Shown here: one piece after another, positions 18,366 through 27,456 of the stretch
Position numbering within the stretch: position 1 is the stretch's first letter
Layout of the letters: the number at the start of each line of letters is the position of its first letter
Source: Trichococcus collinsii
GTDB taxonomy: Bacteria; Bacillota; Bacilli; Lactobacillales; Aerococcaceae
Direction of reading: 5' to 3'
DNA: 64,000 nucleotides
Assembly (NCBI RefSeq): GCF_900107505.1
Contig: NZ_FNQH01000010.1
Location: 1-64,000, forward strand
The notes under the pieces: model-generated
The model's input: only the letters and a program-made list of their open reading frames with translations
Told to the model about the DNA's origin: nothing
The model's database searches: none
Translations under genes and position numbers: made by a program

Positions 18366-20540
18366 TCATTGTATTTTTTTGCGCACCGGCTTTTTCTTGC
18401 TCGGAGCGAACGGTTTGAAGGAAACGGCATAATTGCCTGCTTCGTCTTTCCCCAACAACAAAGCCGTCGAAAAACTCTTGCCGTCTTTTTTCTTGAAACC
18501 GGAAAGGCGCTTCGTTTCTTTTCGGGACAAGAGTTCTTTCGCTTCCTCCGGAGATAGATAGCGGCGGGCGATATAGCGGGAAATCCGGAATGCGCATGCC
18601 TCACCGTATTCTTGGCATTGGAGGTAACTCCCCTTGATGATCGCTTCTTTCCCGCAGACCGGGCAAACACCGACGACCGCACCATCGCCTGCAGCATCGA
18701 TGCGCTCCGCGATCCCTTCGGACTGCAGCATCTCGTTCTTGGTGCCTAGGATTTCCATAACGAAGTGTTTGATGTTATCCAGGAAATAGTCCTGATCACC
18801 CTCGCCTTTATGGATTTTTGCTAGATATTTTTCCCATTCGGCCGTGAAGGCGACATCGCTCATCTTGTTGCCGGCCACGGCCTCACAAAGCAGGGTTCCC
18901 TTTTCGGTAATCGCGAGCTGATTCTTCGAAGCGGTTATGTAGCCCCTGTCCTTCAGGTTTTCGATGACACCAGCACGGGTCGCTTCCGTTCCGATACCGT
19001 GCGTTTCCTTCAGGATTGCCTTGTCTTCGGCATCCTCCACTTCTTTTCCGGCGTTCTTCATGGCTGCAATCAGCGTGCCTTCTGTGTAAGGCTTCGGAGG
19101 GGTGGTCTTCTTCTCCTTTGTGGCCAAAACGGCTGTTCCGGTTTCCCCTACCGTAACCATCGGCAGGATTTTGTCCTCAGGTTCGCCTTTTTTCTTTGTG
19201 TTGCCTTCCAGCTTCTTCCATCCGAGATTCTTGATGATCTTACCGGATGCCACGAAGTCCAGTCCGCCTATATCGGTAGTGATGGTCGGTTCATCGTAAA
19301 TGAAGTCTTCTTCGAACATCGCCATCGTCCGGCGTAGGACGAGATCATAGATTTTCTGCTGGTTCGCATTCAATTTCGCGATCCGGGCCTGATCCGGCAC
19401 CTTTTTCGTCGGGATGATGGCATAATGCTCCTGCACTTTGGCATCATCGACATATTTTTTGCGCGGAGTCAGATTAGGCTTGTCGATGGTATGGCCCAGT
19501 ATGCCCAGGTAGCCGGAAAGATTGTCCTTCAGGTAGGCAAATTCATTTTTGGTGATGACCGTCGCGTCCGTCCGCGGATAGGAAAGCAGCTTTGCTTCAT
19601 ACAAAGACTGCACGGTTGCCAATGTGTCTTTCGCGCCCATCTTGAATTTGGCATTGGCTGCCCGCTGAAGATCGCTGAGCGAATACAGACGCGGCGCAAA
19701 CTCGCGTTTGTTCTCGTTGGCTTCGAAGCGTTTGATGACGGCAGGCATCTCAGCCGCCAATCCGTGCGCCGCGATGAAGGCTTTCATTTCCTGCTTGGAC
19801 TCAAATTCATGCTGATACTTCGCTTCGAATGTCCCGTTGGTGACCGTGATCCGTGCCAAACACTCGTAATGTGTCTCTTCCTTGAAAGCAGCGATTTCCT
19901 TCATGCGCTTATAGATCATGAAAAGCGTCGGTGTCTGCACGCGGCCGACCGAAAAAGCCCCTTCTTTGATTCCGGCCTTCTGGATCGCAATGGTGTACAG
20001 CCGGCTCAGATTCATCCCAACTATCCAGTCGGCGATTTCCCGGCTTTGGGCCTCGATGTAGGATGGGTACGTATCCTTCCCGTCCAGCAATTCGCTGAAC
20101 CCGCGGCGGATTTCATTGGATTCCAGGCTGTTGATCCAGAGGCGCTTCATTTCCTTCTTTTCTGCGCCGGCGTGCCGGATGATCGAACGGGCGATATTTT
20201 CCCCTTCGCGGTCCGAGTCGGTGGCGATGATGATGCGGTCCGCTTCCTTGAGCTGCTGTTTGATGTTCGCCATCTGCTTGCCTTTTCCGTATTGGATCTT
20301 GTATTTATAGTTTTCCGGGAAAATCGGCAAGTGGTCCAGGCTCCATTTTTTCCATTTCGGATCATATTCTTCAGGCTGCAACAAGCCCAACAGATGGCCG
20401 GATGCATGCACGATGACCGTTTCGCCATCGAACAGGCTGTCCTGGATTATGTAGTTCCCGGCAACCGTCGCCTTCTTTTGGAAAGAGCTCGCGTAGGCAG
20501 CTGCCTGCGATGATTTTTCGGCTAAAATGACTGTTTTCAT
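18366..20540 (-). CDS. Type IA DNA topoisomerase (topoisomerase III-like), copy 1
   Basis: Enzyme of 724 residues that cuts one DNA strand through a tyrosyl link. The TOPRIM domain holds AEKSSQAAAY at the start, HASGHLLGL, and the acidic motif TDSDREGE at 107-114. SVGRVQTPT is at 197-205. The catalytic tyrosine is Y321 in SYPRTDA. HGIGTEATR follows. A single degenerate zinc ribbon (VCPVCGKEAIIKGSYLQCQE) and a basic tail end the protein. It differs in motif detail and tail from the neighbour at 20695. It may be a helper topoisomerase such as those linked to mobile elements, although no mobile genes are adjacent. ATG 20540 follows GGGAGGGAA. Confidence 0.92.
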   Translation of the reverse strand: MKTVILAEKSSQAAAYASSFQKKATVAGNYIIQDSLFDGETVIVHASGHLLGLLQPEEYDPKWKKWSLDHLPIFPENYKYKIQYGKGKQMANIKQQLKEADRIIIATDSDREGENIARSIIRHAGAEKKEMKRLWINSLESNEIRRGFSELLDGKDTYPSYIEAQSREIADWIVGMNLSRLYTIAIQKAGIKEGAFSVGRVQTPTLFMIYKRMKEIAAFKEETHYECLARITVTNGTFEAKYQHEFESKQEMKAFIAAHGLAAEMPAVIKRFEANENKREFAPRLYSLSDLQRAANAKFKMGAKDTLATVQSLYEAKLLSYPRTDATVITKNEFAYLKDNLSGYLGILGHTIDKPNLTPRKKYVDDAKVQEHYAIIPTKKVPDQARIAKLNANQQKIYDLVLRRTMAMFEEDFIYDEPTITTDIGGLDFVASGKIIKNLGWKKLEGNTKKKGEPEDKILPMVTVGETGTAVLATKEKKTTPPKPYTEGTLIAAMKNAGKEVEDAEDKAILKETHGIGTEATRAGVIENLKDRGYITASKNQLAITEKGTLLCEAVAGNKMSDVAFTAEWEKYLAKIHKGEGDQDYFLDNIKHFVMEILGTKNEMLQSEGIAERIDAAGDGAVVGVCPVCGKEAIIKGSYLQCQEYGEACAFRISRYIARRYLSPEEAKELLSRKETKRLSGFKKKDGKSFSTALLLGKDEAGNYAVSFKPFAPSKKKPVRKKIQ

Positions 20541-20636
20541 TCTGAAATTCCCTCCCTGACAGGATTGCCGTCTGAGACTTTTAAGGCAATCGATACCCTA
20601 CAATTATAACATACGCGCATTCCCGAAACCCGATCG

Positions 20637-20681
20637 AAAAAGGACTACGACAGGCACAAAAAGTGCCGTTGCAGTCCTTTT
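20637..20681 (-). terminator. Terminator after the second topoisomerase gene
   Basis: AAAAGGACT...GGCAC pairs imperfectly with GTGCC...AGTCCTTTT; T-run on the minus strand. Confidence 0.75.
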
Positions 20682-20694
20682 CGGTAAATTGTTT

Positions 20695-22890
20695 TTAATC
20701 GTCGAGCTTGAGTTTCTTCAGCGCTTCGAATAAGGCAGAATTTACCGGCTCTTCCTCTTGATTCTGTTTCTTCATATATTTTTGAACGTCCTGCTTCGCG
20801 GCTTTTCCGCCGGAGCCTTTTTTGCGTCGTTCGTTGAAGGCCGACAGTTTTTCGCGGTACCCGCACTTGCAGGTGAAAATCTGGCCGTCGCCTTCTCCAT
20901 GCAGCTCCATTTTCTTCATGCACTGCGGACACCGGGCGTTGGTGACACGCGCCACATTCTTGCGGTATCCGCAATCGCGGTCCTGGCACACAAGCATCTT
21001 GCCCTTTTTGCCGTTCACTTCCAGCATCGGTTTGCCGCATTCCGGGCAGGTCTTGGTGGAGATGTTCTCGTGTTTGAACTTGCCGTCGCTCATCTTGATT
21101 TCCGAAACGATTTCTTTCGTATAAGTCTTCATTTCGTTGATGAATGTGTCCTTCTTCAGCTTGCCGGCAGCAATCTGTTCGAGCTTACGCTCCCAATCGG
21201 CTGTCAGGGCCGGGGATTTCAGTTCTTCCGGAACCAGCTCCAGCAGTTGCTTGCCTTTAGAAGTGATATGTATTTCCTGTCCGCGTCTTTCAATCAGGAA
21301 GGAATTGAACAGCTTCTCGATGATGTCGGCACGCGTAGCGACGGTTCCCAGTCCGCCCGTTTCCTTCAGCGTCTGCGCCAAAGCTTTGTCAGTCGTCTCC
21401 ATATATTTTGCCGGATTTTCCATCGCCGTCAATAGCGTTGCTTCATTGAAGTAGGCGGGCGGTTTCGTCTGGCCGGATGTCTCGCTTATGTAACGGACAG
21501 CCAGCACATCGCCTGCCTCGATTTTCGGCAACAGTTGCTCCTGAAGACCGTCTTCCGACTCCTCATCCTCCGTGCGATTGCTGTAGACTTCTTTCCAACC
21601 GGCAGCGATGACTGTTTTGCCGCGGGCCACGAAGCGCTCGCCGCCAATGTCCGCGCGCAAAGTCAGCTGCTCGTATTCGTAAGCAGGGAAAAGCACAGCC
21701 AAGAAGCGTTTCACGACCAGGTCATAGATCTTGAGTTCCTGAGCCGAGAGCTTCCCGATTTGGACGACCTGTTCCGTCGGGATGATGGCATGGTGATCGG
21801 ATACTTTGCTGTCGTCCACGAACGATTTGTTCGCCTTGATCGGTTTAGCCAATACCTTGTTCACGAGCGGACGGTATTCCTTGATGGCGCATGCCTTCAG
21901 CCGGTCCGGCAACGTGGCGACGATGTCGTTCGACAGGTAGCGGGAATCCGTACGCGGATAAGTCAACAACTTATGCTGCTCATAGAGTTTCTGCATGATG
22001 TTCAACGTCTCTTTGGCGGAATAGCCAAAAAGCTTGTTGGCGTCCCGTTGCAGTTCGGTCAGGTCGTACAGGCCGGGTGCATAGGTTTTTTTCGGTTTGC
22101 GGTCGACAGCCACAACCGCCGCCTGTTGCTTATCCAACCTTTTGACGATAGCTGTGACTTTGTCGCGCTCGAAACTCTTCGTGTCGTTCGTTTTCTCGTC
22201 CTGCCAAATCAGCTTCAGCTTCGTATCTGTCTGAGCCTCGATACCGTAATAGGTCTTCGGCTGGAATTTTTTGATTTCCTCTTCGCGTCTGGCGATGATG
22301 GCGACAACCGGCGTCTGGACGCGGCCGCAGTTCAACTGGGCGTTGTATTTCGTCGTCAGCGCTCGGGTTGCATTCAGGCCGATGTACCAATCCGCTTCCG
22401 AACGGGCCACAGCCGATTGATACAGGTTTTCATAGTCCTTGCCCGGCTTCAGGTTCTGGAAGCCGTCTTTGATGGCCTTGTCCGTCACGGATGAAATCCA
22501 CAGGCGTTTGACGGGTTTATTGACTTTCGCTTTTTCGATTATCCAGCGGGCGACCAGTTCGCCCTCGCGGCCGGCATCCGTCGCGATGATGATGTCGGAA
22601 ACGTCATTCCGCACCAGTTGGGACTTGACGGCATTGAACTGCTTGCTGGACTGCTTGATGACAGTCAGCTTCAGGTCTTGCGGAAGCATAGGCAGATCAG
22701 CCAAATTCCAATTTTTGTATTTCACATCATAGGCTTCCGGATCGGCAAGCGTCACAAGATGACCCAAGGCCCAAGTTACGATGTAGTCTTTCCCTTCCAG
22801 GTACCCTTGCCCCTGTTTCTCGCACTGTAGCACGCGGGCGATATCGCGCGCCACCGATGGTTTTTCAGCTAATACTAGACTCTTTCCCAT
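20695..22890 (-). CDS. topB: DNA topoisomerase III, copy 2
   Basis: Type IA topoisomerase of 731 residues, close in design to the Bacillus TopB type. It has AEKPSVARDIARVL at the start, the TOPRIM acidic motif TDAGREGE at 104-111, NCGRVQTPV, the catalytic tyrosine Y311 in TYPRTDS, and GLGTVATRADI. Two four-cysteine zinc ribbons are near the C-terminus (CPECGKP...CQDRDCGYR and CPQCMKK...CKCGYRE), with a Lys/Gln-rich tail. It resolves single-stranded and recombination intermediates. It lies directly upstream of the other topoisomerase gene on the same strand but has its own terminator. Start ATG 22890 follows AGGAAATAG. Confidence 0.94.
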   Translation of the reverse strand: MGKSLVLAEKPSVARDIARVLQCEKQGQGYLEGKDYIVTWALGHLVTLADPEAYDVKYKNWNLADLPMLPQDLKLTVIKQSSKQFNAVKSQLVRNDVSDIIIATDAGREGELVARWIIEKAKVNKPVKRLWISSVTDKAIKDGFQNLKPGKDYENLYQSAVARSEADWYIGLNATRALTTKYNAQLNCGRVQTPVVAIIARREEEIKKFQPKTYYGIEAQTDTKLKLIWQDEKTNDTKSFERDKVTAIVKRLDKQQAAVVAVDRKPKKTYAPGLYDLTELQRDANKLFGYSAKETLNIMQKLYEQHKLLTYPRTDSRYLSNDIVATLPDRLKACAIKEYRPLVNKVLAKPIKANKSFVDDSKVSDHHAIIPTEQVVQIGKLSAQELKIYDLVVKRFLAVLFPAYEYEQLTLRADIGGERFVARGKTVIAAGWKEVYSNRTEDEESEDGLQEQLLPKIEAGDVLAVRYISETSGQTKPPAYFNEATLLTAMENPAKYMETTDKALAQTLKETGGLGTVATRADIIEKLFNSFLIERRGQEIHITSKGKQLLELVPEELKSPALTADWERKLEQIAAGKLKKDTFINEMKTYTKEIVSEIKMSDGKFKHENISTKTCPECGKPMLEVNGKKGKMLVCQDRDCGYRKNVARVTNARCPQCMKKMELHGEGDGQIFTCKCGYREKLSAFNERRKKGSGGKAAKQDVQKYMKKQNQEEEPVNSALFEALKKLKLDD

Positions 22891-23025
22891 ACTCTATTTC
22901 CTACTTCCTAATTTCTTGATTCGTCAGTCTTACTATATCACAGAAGTTTTATGCGGACCTTACTTTTCGTTTTCCAGCTCAGATGGGCCCACATCAATTC
23001 CAGTTTGATGCTTCAGAAATTATGA

Positions 23026-23080
23026 AGAAAAAAGAAGGGACAGATCCGTTTATGGATTTCTGCCCTTCTTTTTTTTTTAG
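23026..23080 (-). terminator. Terminator after the flavin reductase gene
   Basis: AGAAGGGACAGATCC pairs with GGATTTCTGCCCTTCT, flanked by long A and T runs, so it would work in both directions. Confidence 0.8.
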
Positions 23081-23120
23081 CTGTTCCCTGATGGTCTCCG
23101 GATTATAGCATCCTCTTCAT

Positions 23121-23669
23121 TCAAACGCCTTCCGGCACCCATTTCCCCATTAAGCTGCGGTAATCGATTGTTTCCCCGTCAACCACAAATGTGCCGTCGC
23201 CATTAGCATGAAAGGTCCGGCGTTCTTTTCGGTCGTTGTCGCACCACACGCGTTCGGCTTGCAAAACGACTATTCCGTGGGGTTCGACATAATCGATGAC
23301 CTTGCACTCCAAGCATGCAAGGCATTCAGCGATCAAAGGGGCCTCGACGCCTTTTGCTGGCAATGGGGTCAAGTTAAATTCCTTGAATTTATCCACCGTT
23401 GCTCCCGAACAGGTGCCGATTCTGATCACTTTTTCTGCAAGATCAACCGTTGGAATGGCTAGGACACATTCTTTCGTTCTCATGAAGGTTGTGAACGAAT
23501 GGTTCCACGGTCCCGTTGATAGTGCGATTCGCGGTGTGAAATCCATCACCATATGCCAGGAAAGGGTCATCACATTATTCTTGCCTTCATCGTTTGTAGT
23601 GACCAAAACAACCGGCCCGGGCTCAATGAACATAAACGCCTTCTCGATAGGCAATTCCACCATTGTCAT
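23121..23669 (-). CDS. Flavin reductase-like (flavoredoxin) protein
   Basis: FMN-binding split-barrel protein of 182 residues. The segments GPVVLVTTNDEGKNNVMTLSW (FMN phosphate region), ALSTGPWNHSF and KECVLAIPTVDLAEKV match the flavin reductase/flavoredoxin family. Cysteines cluster near AECLACLECKV. Members reduce flavins or act as electron carriers. The partner is unknown here and the gene stands alone. ATG 23669 follows AGGGAGAATAATT. Confidence 0.88.
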   Translation of the reverse strand: MTMVELPIEKAFMFIEPGPVVLVTTNDEGKNNVMTLSWHMVMDFTPRIALSTGPWNHSFTTFMRTKECVLAIPTVDLAEKVIRIGTCSGATVDKFKEFNLTPLPAKGVEAPLIAECLACLECKVIDYVEPHGIVVLQAERVWCDNDRKERRTFHANGDGTFVVDGETIDYRSLMGKWVPEGV

Positions 23670-23853
23670 AATTATTCTCCCTCTTTTCTGTATAAAATCA
23701 GGTTTATAACTTACACATCAGTACCATCTTACGTGATGCGCATACGCCGAGATACAGCACCTCGAAAGCTGTCAAATGGATTGTTTTCTATGTCAATTAT
23801 ATCAAGGCCGATCCGTTGAAACGAATGAAGCGCGCGATTTCCAGCAAGCTAGC

Positions 23854-24952
23854 CTATATTTTGCGATAGCGCTTCAAGCCCAGAATGTTAAAAATGGTAA
23901 AAATGCTGATGAACAGCGCGATGGCTGCCAATTCATTCCCGATGTCCGCCAGCGTTGCCCCTTTTATCATGACACTTTGCAAAGCATTCCCGATGTAATA
24001 CAGCGGCATGAATCTGGCCAAAAATTGTAGCCAATTCGCCAAGTTGCCTACCTCGATGATTCCTGAAAAGAAAATTTGCGGAATGATCACAACTGGAATG
24101 AATTGCACCATTTGAAATTCCGATGCAGCGAACGTCGATAATAACACCCCGAAAGATAAAGCCAATAGTGCTGATAGGAAGGTGATCACCATCACCAACG
24201 CGAGGCTTCCGGCTACGGTAACATGCAAAACATGAACAACAAACTCCACCAGCAATAAGGTTTGGATAAGGGCAAAAAAAACCATACCCCAAAAAGTAGC
24301 CAGCAATGATTTCCCATCGCCTGACCGGTGCAGCCAATACCTTATCCAACGTCCCGGATGTCCGTTCCCGCAAAAGTGCCATCCCCGAAATCAAAAACAC
24401 CAAGAAAAAGACAAAAAAACCGAGCAAGACTGGGCTGATGGTCGTGAAGTAATCCGAATCAGCCTCGCCGTACAGATACCGTTCATCGACAGTCGTCGGT
24501 TGCGGCACAGCTTGAGCCAAGCTCGGGTTGGCCGCTGCAGTTTTTTGGGCAAGCGACGCAAATGCACTCAATTGCAGCTTGACTAGGGCACCTTGCAGTT
24601 TTGCCCTGACGACCGCACGCTTGGCAGGTGCACTGTTCTCATAAGTAATCTCAATATGGGTGGCATCATTTTGGGTGATAAAAGCCACCAATTGATTATT
24701 TTTGATGATTTCCGCCACGTGCTCTCCACTCGAAAAAACGGTGGCGTTGATGTGATTTTCTTCCAGATTTTCGACTATTTCGGGATTCAGGTTGTATACT
24801 CCCACTTTGTAGGTTGCGTTTTCTCCCGAGGAAGTGAATAAAAAATACATCAACGTAAACAGCAATAAGGGTGCTACCCACATTAAGGCCAAAGTCCGCT
24901 TATCCCGGAACATTTGGATGAAAATCCGTTTTGCGATGGCAAATGCGCTCAT
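23854..24952 (-). pseudogene. ABC-2 type transporter permease, broken by a +1 in a T8 run
   Basis: Permease of an ABC exporter with the ATPase gene upstream (four-base overlap at 24949-24952). The N-terminal two thirds (MSAFAIAKRIFIQMFRDKRT to EIIAGYFLGYGFF) and the C-terminal third (FALIQTLLLVEF to GLKRYRKI) sit in different frames. They join at a run of eight T on the minus strand (24274-24281). Removing one T gives a continuous protein of about 365 residues, the normal length, with an N-terminal membrane helix, a large outer loop and five C-terminal helices. It could be a real mutation, a phase-variable tract or an assembly error. Ribosome site GGAGGTGAGGAAG precedes ATG 24952. Confidence 0.85.
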
Positions 24953-25668
24953 TCTTCCTCACCTCCTGCCGCCAAAAAGACTTCCTCGATGGTAGGCACG
25001 TTGAATTTTCCGGTCATTTCTTCAGCGGTTCCCAAAGCGATCAGTCGGCCATGGTTCAGCAGAACCAGCTTGTCGCAGCGCAGTGCTTCGTCCATGGCGT
25101 GGGTTGTAACCACAATCGTTTTCCCTTGGTCGCGGAGGTCGTTCAGTTCATGCCAGATGCCTTGCCGCAAAATCGGATCGACTCCGACAGTCGGTTCATC
25201 TAAAATAAGTATATCTGGATTGGGCAGCAACGCTATCGCCAAAGACAAACGCCGCTTCATCCCTCCGGAATAGCTCGATACGCGCTTGGATAAATCTTTC
25301 GCCAAGTTCGTCACTTGAGCAACATAATCCACCCTTTGCTGAAGAGCCTCTTTTTTCAAACCATACAATTTCCCGAAAAAAGCCAGGTTCTCTTTGCCCG
25401 TCAATTCTCCGTATAAGGCATCCGATTGGGCCATATATCCCACTTTTCCCAATACAGAAAAATCGGGCATCAGCTGATCGCAAATTTTCGTTCGCCCCGT
25501 ATCCAGGCTCTCCATCCCCAACATCAGCTTGATCAAAGTGGTCTTTCCTGTCCCAGAAGGCCCGATGATTCCGACGATTTCACCTGTCTCAATCGTAAAA
25601 TGAATATCTTCCAGAACGCTCTGTTGCTTGAATTTTTTTGAAACGTGTTGAACCTCTATTGCATGCAT
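24949..25668 (-). CDS. ABC transporter ATP-binding protein
   Basis: Cytosolic ATPase of 239 residues. Walker A is GPSGTGKTTL (about 36-45), signature SYSGGMKRRLSLA, Walker B ILILDEPTVG, and the H-loop TTHAMDEAL. The sequence resembles the drug/Na+ exporter ATPases of the CcmA/NatA type. It is translationally coupled to the frameshifted permease. If the permease is truly broken, this ATPase has no visible membrane partner. Start ATG 25668 follows GGGGGATAGG. Confidence 0.93.
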   Translation of the reverse strand: MHAIEVQHVSKKFKQQSVLEDIHFTIETGEIVGIIGPSGTGKTTLIKLMLGMESLDTGRTKICDQLMPDFSVLGKVGYMAQSDALYGELTGKENLAFFGKLYGLKKEALQQRVDYVAQVTNLAKDLSKRVSSYSGGMKRRLSLAIALLPNPDILILDEPTVGVDPILRQGIWHELNDLRDQGKTIVVTTHAMDEALRCDKLVLLNHGRLIALGTAEEMTGKFNVPTIEEVFLAAGGEEE

Positions 25669-25768
25669 AAGCCTATCCCCCGTTGTCCTTATAGATCGAA
25701 AAGGATCCTGTATTTTCCCATTATAGTCCCCGGCAGTTCTGAAAACTAGTACCGAGGCCCGACCGAAT

Positions 25769-25817
25769 GCAAGAAACCCCTTCAGATTCGCGAGTTGAAT
25801 CTGAAGGGGTTTCTTGC
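25769..25817 (-). terminator. Terminator after the unknown membrane protein gene
   Basis: GCAAGAAACCCCTTCAGATTC pairs perfectly with its inverse over 21 bases. Poly-T is weak, so it may also be an mRNA-stability hairpin. Confidence 0.7.
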
Positions 25818-25821
25818 GAAG

Positions 25822-26703
25822 CTAAGCCAAATAGCGCAAACATTTTTTTAAATCTTCTCTGCTTTGAGATATTTCTTTGGCTAATTTTTTCTCGACTTCA
25901 TCTTTATCGATTATCAACCTATAACGTTTGACGAATGCGTATAGTTCTTTCCTGAATGCCGCATCCAAGCTTTCGAAGTCCAGCGGCAATTGGGTTCTAT
26001 CCCCTGTCATCAAATAATTTTGATACTGTTCTTTCGCCCGACTTTCGGCATATGCGTCAAGGCCAATAGCTATTGCTCGATTTTCCTTAGATACTTTTTT
26101 CCAAGCAAACATATTCGGTTGCAAATATCTTGACCCCAAAGCGTTCTTTTGCAAAAGAAAGAATGCATTCCGATATTTTTCCAAGTAATACCGCAAGAGT
26201 GTTTCTTGGATGTAATCTTTATGCACTGCATAGCAACGCTCTATTTCGCTTTTCTCGCCTTCGTTTGCTTCAGGTTCAAACTTATAGCTGAATCCTCGTA
26301 TGGCGCCGTCAACATGAACGCTCGAAGTACCGTAGTTGGTGAGCAGCCTTTCCTCTTTTTGAACAGCATTCGATCCGGGATCGAAGTATTTGCGAAATGC
26401 TGCAAACAAGCTATAATCCACCCGGATAAAGTCGTTTATCGGTACAGCAGGCATCGCTTCGCTGAGTTCTGCACGCTGAGTGGCTCCCCATGAATACTCC
26501 AAAAACGAAAGCATCTTATCAAAGCTAAAATAATCAGCTTCAGAGCCTGACATCTTTGAGGACATAAGAAACGCCAAATAGGAACCAATTACAAACAACA
26601 ATACCAGTATCGTTACAACCAGCCCTTTGAAACCGCCTACAAAAAAACCAAATACGGTGAGTACCAGAAAAAGAATAAGGAATATATTTTTTATGTTTTT
26701 CAT
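25822..26703 (-). CDS. Uncharacterised membrane-anchored protein
   Basis: I do not recognise this family. The protein has 293 residues. Two hydrophobic helices (about 5-22 and 26-47) at the N-terminus anchor a long, mainly cytosolic, helix-rich and charged domain. That domain contains repeated aromatic/charged segments (YYLEKYRNAFFLLQKNALGS; YQNYLMTGDRTQLPLDFES) and ends in a probable coiled coil rich in Lys and Glu (KDEVEKKLAKEISQSREDL). ATG 26703 is preferred over GTG 26709; the ribosome site is weak. It is more A/T rich than its neighbours and stands alone between terminators, consistent with acquired or fast-evolving DNA. Confidence 0.7.
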   Translation of the reverse strand: MKNIKNIFLILFLVLTVFGFFVGGFKGLVVTILVLLFVIGSYLAFLMSSKMSGSEADYFSFDKMLSFLEYSWGATQRAELSEAMPAVPINDFIRVDYSLFAAFRKYFDPGSNAVQKEERLLTNYGTSSVHVDGAIRGFSYKFEPEANEGEKSEIERCYAVHKDYIQETLLRYYLEKYRNAFFLLQKNALGSRYLQPNMFAWKKVSKENRAIAIGLDAYAESRAKEQYQNYLMTGDRTQLPLDFESLDAAFRKELYAFVKRYRLIIDKDEVEKKLAKEISQSREDLKKCLRYLA

Positions 26704-26866
26704 AACCACAGCCCCACATACATTTTAGATAGAAGCATCCCTCTAACCTTCTTCCCCAGGTAATTAACCAATCCGCGAATAAAGAATCTTATCTATGCAA
26801 TACCATTATACTGGAGCGGACAAGCTATTTCCATTGACAGCCCGGTGTTCCGGAACCTAAAAAAAT

Positions 26867-26914
26867 AAGCCAGACGGAATGCGCTCTTCCATAAGAGCAT
26901 TCCATCTGGCTTTT
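26867..26914 (-). terminator. Terminator after the ECF S component gene
   Basis: AAAAGCCAGATGGAAT pairs with ATTCCGTCTGGCTT on the minus strand, followed by a T7 run. Confidence 0.85.
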
Positions 26915-26916
26915 CT

Positions 26917-27456
26917 TCACCCTTTTTTCAGCTGTGCCGCTATCAATGGCGCAAGAATCGGCTCCAGGATCAGATAGAACCCGGCATTCCCCAGACCATG
27001 CAAGAGATCAAATGGTATCCCGGCAGCATAGTACACCCAAAAATTATTGATTCCCATCATCTTCACCGTCAGCAACGAAATGATGAAGCCGTAGAGTATC
27101 CCTCCAAAGAAGGAAAAAACCACAAAATAAGCTTTGTGCGCCTTTTTGTAAAAGGGCTTCATGACCAAGCCTGTGACCATGATCAGAACGCCGAAACTGG
27201 CGATCTGCGCAATCGTCCACGGCCCCATTCCCAACAGGAAATTGGTCAGAACAATCGATAGGATGGCCACGATGAAGCCGTCCGTCATGCCCAGTGTCAG
27301 CGTCAGGATGATCAACACGGCTGTCACCGGCTGGACATTCGGGATGAACTGGAACATCATTCTCCCGACATAGCACAGAGCCGTCAAGATCGACAGCAAC
27401 GCCAGTCGCCTCACCCCGAATCCCACAGCCTTGTTTACATTTCTGTCAGGTTCCAC
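26917..27456 (-). CDS. ECF transporter S component, probable cobalamin-specific (CbrT-like)
   Basis: Membrane substrate-binding subunit of an energy-coupling-factor importer, 179 residues with about six helices. Characteristic stretches are RRLALLSILTALCYVGRMMF, TAVLIILTLTLGMTDGFIVA, NFLLGMGPWTIAQI and GIPFDLLHGLGNAGFYLIL. It probably starts at GTG 27456, ten bases after AAGGAG, and overlaps the lipoprotein gene by 22 bases. The cobalamin riboswitch upstream of the pair points to vitamin B12 or a precursor as ligand. The shared EcfA/A'/T module is not in the window. The family call is from sequence; the ligand is from the riboswitch. Confidence 0.82.
   Translation of the reverse strand: MEPDRNVNKAVGFGVRRLALLSILTALCYVGRMMFQFIPNVQPVTAVLIILTLTLGMTDGFIVAILSIVLTNFLLGMGPWTIAQIASFGVLIMVTGLVMKPFYKKAHKAYFVVFSFFGGILYGFIISLLTVKMMGINNFWVYYAAGIPFDLLHGLGNAGFYLILEPILAPLIAAQLKKG

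Noticed and set aside
19425-20513. 362-codon open frame on the plus strand
   Set aside because: Antisense to the first topoisomerase gene; no recognisable domain or ribosome site.
21535-22494. 319-codon open frame on the plus strand
   Set aside because: Antisense to topB; odd amino acid make-up (many Arg, Phe, Val) and no ribosome site.
24274-24281. Programmed frameshift in the ABC permease
   Set aside because: A T8 run could slip, but I see no stimulatory hairpin or internal ribosome site, and ABC permeases are not known for this. Mutation, phase variation or error is simpler.
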